A stretch of 39,067 nt of DNA, taken from assembly GCA_020061355.1 (NCBI GenBank), contig JAGUYK010000029.1:1-39067 (forward strand), in the 5' to 3' direction. A model generated the notes under the pieces. The model had not been told where the DNA came from and did not search any database. It saw only the letters and a program-made list of their open reading frames with translations. Shown piece after piece: positions 19,408 to 25,260 of this stretch; position 1 is the first letter of the stretch; every line of letters begins with the position of its first letter. Both the position numbers and the translations under genes were made by a program. Source of the stretch: Ignavibacteriales bacterium. GTDB lineage: Bacteria > Bacteroidota > Ignavibacteria > Ignavibacteriales > Melioribacteraceae.

Positions 19408-20028
19408 TTAAGGTAACATCTTTGCAATTCGGTGATCAGAACAAGCCTTTAATAAGATTCTTTTCACGCCACTCACTGTTCTTGTGACCAAAATAATTTT
19501 CTTTTTTTTCTGGCGTGCCGATTCAATTGCTGGTACAAAGTCTGAATCTTTAGTGAAAATTAATATGCCATCAATATATGGTTTTTCAGCTAATCTAACC
19601 AAATCCACCCCAATCATTATATCTGTTCTTTTTTGAACAAAATTAGGTTCAAAATCTTCGTCTTGTAATTGTCTGCAATGATTTCTCAATTCTAATAATT
19701 TATCATTTCTAATTTTCCAACCTCTAAACTCTAAGGTTCCAAATCTTGTTTTAATATCACCATCTTTCTTAATCTCATCCAATTTTTTTGTTGATGTTCG
19801 AAATACATCTGTATCTGCAAAGTTAAATGGTTTAAGAGAAATTGGTAAATTTTGAATTTTACCATAAGGATTACAATCGTAATAATATATGGAGACTATT
19901 TTTTCATTTGGGAGTATATTTGAATTACAAATATTCTTAATTTTTACAGCTGAGATACCGAGTCCCGTTAATTCTTTAATTAAAATTCTAACATAATGCG
20001 CATCTAAAATTATTGTTATGTTTTCCAT
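19408..20028 (-). CDS. NYN-domain (PIN-like) ribonuclease family protein
   Basis: NYN/LabA-type proteins have a PIN-like fold with metal-binding acids and usually act as ribonucleases. The 206-aa protein has the first acid in IILDAHYVRIL, the motif RTDIMIGVDLVRLAEKPYIDG and the hallmark FTKDSDFVPAIESA, followed by KKIILVTRT. The early position has His-Tyr where many relatives have DxxN. I start it at ATG 20028 rather than an in-frame ATG-like codon at 20061 because the upstream extension would translate through a perfect hairpin (20040-20071). It lies between the integrase and the candidate origin, a usual place for cargo. A defence or RNA-decay role is inference. Confidence 0.82.
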   Translation of the reverse strand: MENITIILDAHYVRILIKELTGLGISAVKIKNICNSNILPNEKIVSIYYYDCNPYGKIQNLPISLKPFNFADTDVFRTSTKKLDEIKKDGDIKTRFGTLEFRGWKIRNDKLLELRNHCRQLQDEDFEPNFVQKRTDIMIGVDLVRLAEKPYIDGILIFTKDSDFVPAIESARQKKKKIILVTRTVSGVKRILLKACSDHRIAKMLP

Positions 20029-20039
20029 ATTTAAAATTC

Positions 20040-20071
20040 GAAACCCTTTGCGTATCCACACAAAGGGTTTC
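20040..20071 (-). promoter_or_regulatory. Perfect hairpin in the leader of the NYN gene
   Basis: GAAACCCTTTG (20040-20050) and CAAAGGGTTTC (20061-20071) form 11 perfect pairs around 10 nt, 12 bases upstream of the NYN start. A second small hairpin GCCGT-CCTA-ACGGC lies next to it (20074-20087). There is no T run, so an operator or a translation-controlling or RNase-target hairpin is more likely than a terminator. Confidence 0.55.
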
Positions 20072-20254
20072 TTGCCGTCCTAACGGCGTAACGGATATTC
20101 ATATAAGGAAAAACTTATTAAAAACTGTAAGCAATCTATTCTATTATTTATATTTTGTCAAGTGAATTATTATTTAAAATTTTGTATAACTGTTAACTTA
20201 ATATAGTTATTTAAGTTTTCTAAAATGAACTATATCCAAAAATTATTTTTTTGT

Positions 20255-20306
20255 ATAAATCAGTAACATAAATCAGTAATATAATTTAGTAACATAAACA
20301 AGTAAT
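20255..20306. repeat. Four tandem 13-bp iterons, candidate replication origin
   Basis: Four head-to-tail units start at 20255, 20268, 20281 and 20294. The first two are ATAAATCAGTAAC and ATAAATCAGTAAT; the last two are diverged (ATAATTTAGTAAC, ATAAACAAGTAAT). A very AT-rich stretch (about 20100-20250) lies on one side, and the 3' end of the unknown 262-aa gene is 13 bp away on the other. Iterons plus an AT-rich region beside a rep gene is the usual origin layout. Confidence 0.55.
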
Positions 20307-20318
20307 ATATAGTGAACA

Positions 20319-21107
20319 TCAACTGGACAAATATTTAACATCTGTGTGTTCTTTAACTTTCCTACCTAATCGATATATTTTCATGTGGTTTTCTCTTTGT
20401 TCTTCTAATCGTTTGTCAATCATATTTGATAATTCGATATGTTTTGTTTTTAAGCGCATCTCTTGTCTCCTTAATTTCATTTCCATAACCAACTCTGCTA
20501 ATTTTTCTATAGATTCTAACTTAGTTGAATAATATGTCTGTTTTCTATGATATGTGTATTTTACAAAGAATTTCTTTTGATGTAATAAATCCGCAATTCT
20601 ACCGATTGTCCAATCAGCCGGTGGTTTAAGATTGCCTTTTTCACCTTTTCGGAAATTATCTTTCGATTTATATCCTATCATTGCATAACTCAATCTCTCT
20701 CTTGAAATTTTTTTATACGCACATGTTTTCCCTAAAATAGAAGATAATCCGCACAAAAAAGCAAAATGCTCGTATCTAAACTTGCCTTCAATTGTTTCAA
20801 ATAATACATTTTTCCCAATTCTGCAGTATGGCTCAGCTCCAGTCTCTTGAATTCTTTGAGCAAACAAAACGTTCAACAACTTGTATTTATCAAACGCAAG
20901 ATCATAATTTCCAATCTGACAATTGTATTCTTTTGCTATTCCAGCAATTCTTTCATTCAAGTCAATTTCTTTATTTGATCTATAAGCACACTCAATTAAA
21001 TAGAAAATAATAATATCATTTAGTCTTTCAGGTTTTCCGCCAACATAAATTAAAAAGCATAATGGAAACTCAATAAATTTTCCATCAAATTTTCTCTTTC
21101 TAATCAT
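20319..21107 (-). CDS. Unrecognised 262-aa protein, candidate DNA-binding replication initiator
   Basis: I do not recognise a named family. The protein is basic and soluble, with no signal or membrane segment. The middle (about 105-165) reads like a winged-helix unit: FAFLCGLSSILGKTCAYKKISRERLSYAMIGY, then a second helix pair with WTIGRIADLLHQKKFFVKYTYHRKQTYYS as recognition helix and wing. The C-terminus (about 190-245) is a charged helical region rich in Glu, Lys and Arg. Its ATG overlaps the stop of the recombinase upstream (ATGA), so the two are coupled. Four 13-bp iterons lie just past its stop. A Rep role is inferred from position only; a transcription regulator is the alternative. Confidence 0.6.
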   Translation of the reverse strand: MIRKRKFDGKFIEFPLCFLIYVGGKPERLNDIIIFYLIECAYRSNKEIDLNERIAGIAKEYNCQIGNYDLAFDKYKLLNVLFAQRIQETGAEPYCRIGKNVLFETIEGKFRYEHFAFLCGLSSILGKTCAYKKISRERLSYAMIGYKSKDNFRKGEKGNLKPPADWTIGRIADLLHQKKFFVKYTYHRKQTYYSTKLESIEKLAELVMEMKLRRQEMRLKTKHIELSNMIDKRLEEQRENHMKIYRLGRKVKEHTDVKYLSS

Positions 21108-22060
21108 GAATCCTTTCCATCTAATTTCTTTACTGCTTCTCTTAATGATTCCACATTCAAATGACTATAAATCTCAGTCGTACTTATCGAACTATGTCCG
21201 AGCAACTCCTTAACTACATAAAGCGATACACCTTTCTGCACCAGGTTGGATGCAAACGAATGCCTAAGCGAATGAAAATGTATCCCTTCATCATTCCCCA
21301 ATGTCCTACAAGCATCCTTAAAGCATTTAGAAGCATAATCTCCGGTATATGCACTTCCATCAGGTTTGCAAAACACAAATCCCTCATTTACCTCTTGCCT
21401 CTCGCTTAATACCTTTAAAAGTTTAATCAACTCTTCGCATATTGGTACGCACCTTTGCTTTTTACTTTTTGTCGTAAAATGTTCATCGCCAACAATTATC
21501 AATCTTCTTTCAAGGTCAATATTATTCCACCTCAAATTCACAACCTCATTTAATCTCAACCCGGTATAAAATGCAGTCTTAATAATCGCTCTAACAAATT
21601 CATTATTAATCTTTTCACATATAACCGACAAACGATCACCTGTTACATACTTCGGTGCTACTCTCTGAACTTTCGGCAATTTCACCTTAACAAATGGATT
21701 CTCACTAATGTAATCCCACTCCAAAGCTTTATTAAATGCAGCTTTCAAAGTCCGGTAATAAACTCTATAACCCCGTTTCGTTTTCCCCTGAAGCCAAATC
21801 ATAAATTTTTCAGCATCTTTTAATTTTATCTCCGAAATTACTTTTTGTATTCCTAAAAAATTATTAAGATGAACAAATGAACTTTGTATTGAACGTACAT
21901 AAGAAGGGGAGAGGTTTGCTTTTACATAATTTATATACTCATCTTCAAAAATTCTAAGTGTAATTACTTCCTTTCTATTTACCTCATTAAATAGAGTAGC
22001 AAGCAATTTGAACTTCTCAATATCCCGTTCGCTTATATTTTTAAGTAAACTTGTATCCAT
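21104..22060 (-). CDS. Second tyrosine recombinase
   Basis: A 318-aa recombinase with a complete active site: Arg169 (TGLRLNE), His263 and Arg266 (HSLRHSFA), His289 (LLGHSS) and Tyr298 (IYSHL). The core-binding domain is about residues 35-130. It is a close relative of the integrase at 18358, sharing YYRTLKAAFNKAL, ISxNPFxKVKLPK and VSLYVVKELLGH. It is translated in a minus-strand unit after an excisionase-type HTH gene and before the candidate Rep gene (4-bp overlap). No second pair of attachment repeats was seen around it. Possible roles are dimer resolution, a second recombination partner, or a relic of a nested element. Confidence 0.9.
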   Translation of the reverse strand: MDTSLLKNISERDIEKFKLLATLFNEVNRKEVITLRIFEDEYINYVKANLSPSYVRSIQSSFVHLNNFLGIQKVISEIKLKDAEKFMIWLQGKTKRGYRVYYRTLKAAFNKALEWDYISENPFVKVKLPKVQRVAPKYVTGDRLSVICEKINNEFVRAIIKTAFYTGLRLNEVVNLRWNNIDLERRLIIVGDEHFTTKSKKQRCVPICEELIKLLKVLSERQEVNEGFVFCKPDGSAYTGDYASKCFKDACRTLGNDEGIHFHSLRHSFASNLVQKGVSLYVVKELLGHSSISTTEIYSHLNVESLREAVKKLDGKDS

Positions 22061-22135
22061 TATTCCTCATTTATTCCTTCTTTCCATTATTCTCAATTTC
22101 TGTTTCACTTAAATTATTTAAAGCATTCTTTCTCA

Positions 22136-22411
22136 TTAAGATTTTTGCTCCCTAATTATTTTTGAAAGTCTAAACCTCTTTTCTTGTTCAACAATTTTTT
22201 CTACCTCTTGCAACTTTGATTCTAATACCGAAACTACTTTCTCAGCATCTTCTAAATTTTTTATTATTGATTCTTTATTACTATTCCCAAATGGTCCATT
22301 AAAAATTTGAATATCTTCATGTTCCTTTGTAATAAAACTTTTCCGTAATAATTCAAATCGGTAAGCCATGTTTCTTATGTCATTTACTATTTCTCTTACA
22401 TTATTTTCCAT
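22136..22411 (-). CDS. Small coiled-coil protein, unknown function
   Basis: A 91-aa, highly charged protein; residues about 50-85 (KNLEDAEKVVSVLESKLQEVEKI...) have heptad-like spacing typical of a coiled coil. No recognised domain. Its ATG overlaps the end of the upstream HTH gene by 11 bp, so it is translated with it. About 75 bp separate it from the recombinase downstream. Conserved position in the excision/replication unit suggests an accessory or partner role, but nothing in the sequence proves it. Confidence 0.6.
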   Translation of the reverse strand: MENNVREIVNDIRNMAYRFELLRKSFITKEHEDIQIFNGPFGNSNKESIIKNLEDAEKVVSVLESKLQEVEKIVEQEKRFRLSKIIREQKS

Positions 22412-22688
22412 ATTTATTACCTCTGTTTGTTTCTTTTTTATATTTATTCTGTGTTTTTAATCCATATCTTCCTTTTATCCACTCATCCAATTCATTTTTA
22501 TAGAAAAATATTTTTTTCCCGGATGGTTTGTAGCATGGAATTTTTTTTAGTGCAGTTAACTTATAAAGGTAACTTGGTCTTAATCCTAAATATCTGCATG
22601 CTTCTACAAAAGTAAAAGGGGATTCACTTCTGTCAAGTATTAGTGATTCTATGTTGTTTAGTTTTTCAATGATTGGATCTTGTTGCAT
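22401..22688 (-). CDS. Excisionase/AlpA-type helix-turn-helix protein
   Basis: A 95-aa protein with a MerR-like winged HTH of the excisionase class (HTH_17): FTFVEACRYLGLRPSYLYKLTALKKIPCYKPSGKKIFFYKNELDEWI. Such proteins bend attachment DNA in excision or activate integrase genes (AlpA). The start is set at ATG 22688 because AGAAGG lies 8 bases upstream; a GTG at 22721 would add 11 residues without a ribosome site. The C-terminal tail is Lys/Asn-rich. It heads the minus-strand unit that includes the second recombinase and candidate Rep. Confidence 0.82.
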   Translation of the reverse strand: MQQDPIIEKLNNIESLILDRSESPFTFVEACRYLGLRPSYLYKLTALKKIPCYKPSGKKIFFYKNELDEWIKGRYGLKTQNKYKKETNRGNKYGK

Positions 22689-22763
22689 TGTATTTGCCTT
22701 CTTTTGTTTTTTACTTACCACAAAAAAAGCAAATAATAGAAGGGATTGTTACCTATGTTTTGT

Positions 22764-23510
22764 CTACTTTTTATCTACAGTTACATCATTTAATACAGCA
22801 TCAATTTCTGAACTCTGTCTATTGTCTCTGTAAACATTGTTTATTTTTGAAATTAAATCTGTCAATTGTCTTTCGGTTTTTTCTTCACCCTCGATATAAA
22901 AATGCCTCAATATATCTTTATAGCCCTTTCTTAAAAATCCTTTCTTTATTAGTTTGTCAATCAAAAAAGCGAAATCAGTAAATGTCCCAAACCAATTTAA
23001 TCTAATTGTATTCGTTTCTTCATTATTTAAGATATTTGTAAATTTTAATAATTTTTCTTTGTAATAATCTCTTTCAATTTCTAATAATCGGCAGAACCCA
23101 TCTAACTGCTCAATTATTTTTATTTTTTCTCTGTATTTTCTTTTGTATTTAATTTGTTCATTTTCTTCCAGCCATTTAACTTCTTTAACTGTACCAACTT
23201 CTCCAAATATGTCTGAACTTAAATTATATACAAATTCACTTGCATAAGTTCTTCTCATAATAAATCCTATTTCATCCATTCTCGGATTAGTCTCATTAAC
23301 AATATTTTCTTCAATACTTCTTATTTCTATTTCAAGTTTCTCAAGCTCAAATAATATTTTTTGAAAAGAATCTTTTTCGTTGATGATTTTTTTAAGATAC
23401 TTGGAAGTATACTTAAATCCACTAATATCTTTATCCTTATGTAATTCTTTATATTTAAGTTTTCTTGTCTCTTCATCCATATGCTGATCGGTATAAGTAA
23501 CCCTGTTCAT
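22764..23510 (-). CDS. 248-aa coiled-coil protein with an RteC-like C-terminal region
   Basis: No firm family. Residues about 50-95 are Glu/Lys-rich and likely coiled coil (FQKILFELEKLEIEIRSIEENI). The C-terminal 85 residues, beginning RLNWFGTFTDFAFLIDKLIKKGFL and continuing FYIEGEEKTERQLTDLISKI, have the pattern of the C-terminal region of RteC-type and related Bacteroidota mobile-element proteins (W-x-G-x-x-x-D-hydrophobic). That resemblance is from memory and should be treated as a hint. Its ATG overlaps the stop of a 48-aa membrane-peptide gene (ATGA). The pair is divergent from the toxin-antitoxin operon. Confidence 0.65.
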   Translation of the reverse strand: MNRVTYTDQHMDEETRKLKYKELHKDKDISGFKYTSKYLKKIINEKDSFQKILFELEKLEIEIRSIEENIVNETNPRMDEIGFIMRRTYASEFVYNLSSDIFGEVGTVKEVKWLEENEQIKYKRKYREKIKIIEQLDGFCRLLEIERDYYKEKLLKFTNILNNEETNTIRLNWFGTFTDFAFLIDKLIKKGFLRKGYKDILRHFYIEGEEKTERQLTDLISKINNVYRDNRQSSEIDAVLNDVTVDKK

Positions 23511-23653
23511 AGTATCACCTTATAAATCTCAAATACCCATATCCATATATTCAGTGCAATCCCAATAATAACGATTAACAGAAACAACCATTTCCTTTTT
23601 ATATAGTCCATTACATTTTTAAATTTGTTTTTGTAATTCAGTCTAAATTTCAT
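23507..23653 (-). CDS. 48-aa single-pass membrane peptide coupled to the 248-aa gene
   Basis: A short frame read directly from the sequence. It has a basic N-terminus (KFRLNYKNKFKNVMDYIKRK), then one strongly hydrophobic segment WLFLLIVIIGIALNIWIWVF (residues 22-41) and a short tail. The predicted topology is N-in with one transmembrane helix. Its TGA overlaps the ATG of the 248-aa gene (ATGA), and AAAGGTGAAAGAAGGG precedes its start. Coupling supports a real gene. A membrane anchor or toxin for the coiled-coil partner is speculation. Confidence 0.6.
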   Translation of the reverse strand: MKFRLNYKNKFKNVMDYIKRKWLFLLIVIIGIALNIWIWVFEIYKVIL

Positions 23654-23740
23654 CCCTTCTTTCACCTTTTATTTGCAAAATATAATTTCATCTTTTTTTG
23701 GTAAATAATTTCGTTATTTTAATCAAAATATTCTCATTTT

Positions 23741-23861
23741 ACTTTTTAGTTAACAAGAATATAGTTTGAAAATGGATTAATATTTTTCAGTTAATCAATA
23801 AATTCAACTTAATAGTTGTATATTATCTTTTATTTCATATTATTCTCAACTTTTTAGTTGA
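23741..23861. promoter_or_regulatory. Repeated dyad operators upstream of the toxin-antitoxin genes
   Basis: CAACT-TAAT-AGTTG at 23805-23818 and TCAACT-TTTT-AGTTGA at 23846-23861 are perfect palindromes with the same arms, their centres 42 bp apart. A weaker copy, ACT-TTTT-AGT, lies at 23741-23750. E. coli MqsA binds a similar palindrome with AACCT and AGGTT arms around a short T-rich spacer. They are well placed for autorepression by the MqsA-like antitoxin. Confidence 0.65.
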
Positions 23862-23890
23862 CTATTACGATAATATTTAAGAACTTTGCA

Positions 23891-24250
23891 ATGAGAAAAA
23901 CAACAATTGATGATGTGTCGGCTTTTTTAAGCGATTTCTTTACAAAATTTGATATTTATGACATTATATTTGAAAGGCGAGACAAAAATGACCAAGCATT
24001 ACTCGACCTTGAGATTACACCTTCCCAACGAAAAGAAATTATTAAAAAACTTGTACCCGTAGATTATCTATCTGGCCCTAATCCTGATGAGAACGATACT
24101 TCCCGTCCCGATTATTGGGAATTTGGTATTAAAGTACGTAATGTTTTCGTTTATATAAAAATTAATATTGGTAAGAAAAGTAAACCTGTAATTTGTATTT
24201 CTTTTCATATTGCTGAATACAAAATGAAATTTCCTTTTAGAAAAGGATGA
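23891..24250 (+). CDS. MqsR-like toxin of a type II toxin-antitoxin pair
   Basis: A 119-aa protein resembling the Bacteroidota branch of the MqsR-like (RelE-superfamily, mRNA interferase) toxins. The N-terminal region is VSAFLSDFFTKFDIYDIIF. The family-like run LDLEITPSQRKEIIKKLVPVDY is followed by SGPNPDE, a WEFGIKVRNVFVYIKINIG strand pair, and the C-terminal ICISFHIAEYKMKFPF. The ATG at 23891 matches the family N-terminus better than a TTG at 23858. It precedes an MqsA-type antitoxin by 4 bp, the toxin-first order usual for mqsRA. Family from recognition; RNA cleavage not proven. Confidence 0.75.
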   Translation: MRKTTIDDVSAFLSDFFTKFDIYDIIFERRDKNDQALLDLEITPSQRKEIIKKLVPVDYLSGPNPDENDTSRPDYWEFGIKVRNVFVYIKINIGKKSKPVICISFHIAEYKMKFPFRKG

Positions 24251-24254
24251 TAAA

Positions 24255-25256
24255 ATGAAACTCATATTAGATTGTCCATATTGCGAGAGTAAAGCTGAAT
24301 TAAAAATTGATAAGCAAACCAGAACATTCAGAAAAGAAGAATTCCATGTGTTTTCATATTATTACAAATGTAAAAAATGTGGTAAAGAATTTACAACAAC
24401 AGAATTGGATGAAGTGAATGTTCACCAAGTCTATAACCAATATCGTGAAAAATATTCTATTCCATTTCCTGAACAATTAACCTCCATTCGTGAACATTAT
24501 GGTTTATCTGGTGCTAAAATGTCAGAAATACTTGGTTTTGGAACTAATCAATTTCGTCTTTACGAAAGTGGTAAAATGCCAGAAGGTGGCAACTCCACTG
24601 TTTTAAGTCTTATTGTCAATCCGATGTCTTTCAAAGAAATTTTAATTAAAAATTCATCTCTTGTGTCTTCAAGAAAATATGATGAGATAATTCAAAAAAT
24701 AGATAAAGATATTAATGACAACTTTACTATATGTTTAGAACAATCTTTATTCCCTCAAAATAAAATACCAAATAAATTTACCGGGTATTCGATTCCAGAT
24801 TTTGAAAAATTTGCTAATATGGTTCTGTTTTTAATAAGTAATGCACCGTTCAAAGTTCGCTTGAATAAATTGCTATTTTATGCGGACTTTGCACAGTACA
24901 AATATTCTGGTCGTTCAATTTCTGGTTGTAAATATGCTGCAATCGATATGGGTTCGGTTCCAGATAATTACAGTCTTATATTCGGTTTACTTGAATCTAA
25001 GGGCTATTTAACAACAGAATTAGTTACAATAAAAGGAAAAGAACATGATAAGTTTGTTCCGTGTAAATTATTTGATAAAAAATTGTTTGATGCTTCTGAA
25101 ATCGAAATCCTAAATTCTGTTCTTCATAAATTTCATTCCAAAACCACAAACGAAATAAAACTTATTTCACATGATGAATTGGCGTGGATCAAAAACGAAA
25201 AAACAAAATCAATTATTGATTATTCATTTTATGCACCTCAGCTAATTGCGCTTTAA
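24255..25256 (+). CDS. MqsA-type antitoxin with zinc ribbon, HTH and C-terminal Panacea (SocA/DUF4065) domain
   Basis: A 333-aa fusion antitoxin. Residues 1-50 are a zinc ribbon with two Cys pairs (CPYCES, CKKCGKEF). Residues about 72-110 form an Xre-type HTH as in MqsA (LTSIREHYGLSGAKMSEILGFGTNQFRLYESGKMP). Residues about 185-333 are a Panacea/DUF4065 domain (FANMVLFLISN ... VRLNKLLFYADFAQYKYSGRSISGCKYAAIDMGSVP). Panacea domains are known as promiscuous toxin-neutralising modules. The HTH should bind the dyads at 23741-23861. It lies between the toxin and the type III methylase, with gaps of 4 bp on each side. Confidence 0.85.
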   Translation: MKLILDCPYCESKAELKIDKQTRTFRKEEFHVFSYYYKCKKCGKEFTTTELDEVNVHQVYNQYREKYSIPFPEQLTSIREHYGLSGAKMSEILGFGTNQFRLYESGKMPEGGNSTVLSLIVNPMSFKEILIKNSSLVSSRKYDEIIQKIDKDINDNFTICLEQSLFPQNKIPNKFTGYSIPDFEKFANMVLFLISNAPFKVRLNKLLFYADFAQYKYSGRSISGCKYAAIDMGSVPDNYSLIFGLLESKGYLTTELVTIKGKEHDKFVPCKLFDKKLFDASEIEILNSVLHKFHSKTTNEIKLISHDELAWIKNEKTKSIIDYSFYAPQLIAL

Positions 25257-25260
25257 TACT

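Noticed and set aside
22073-22138. A 21-codon frame on - just before the second recombinase
   Set aside because: Too short and without domain or hydrophobic segment; nothing beyond its position supports it.
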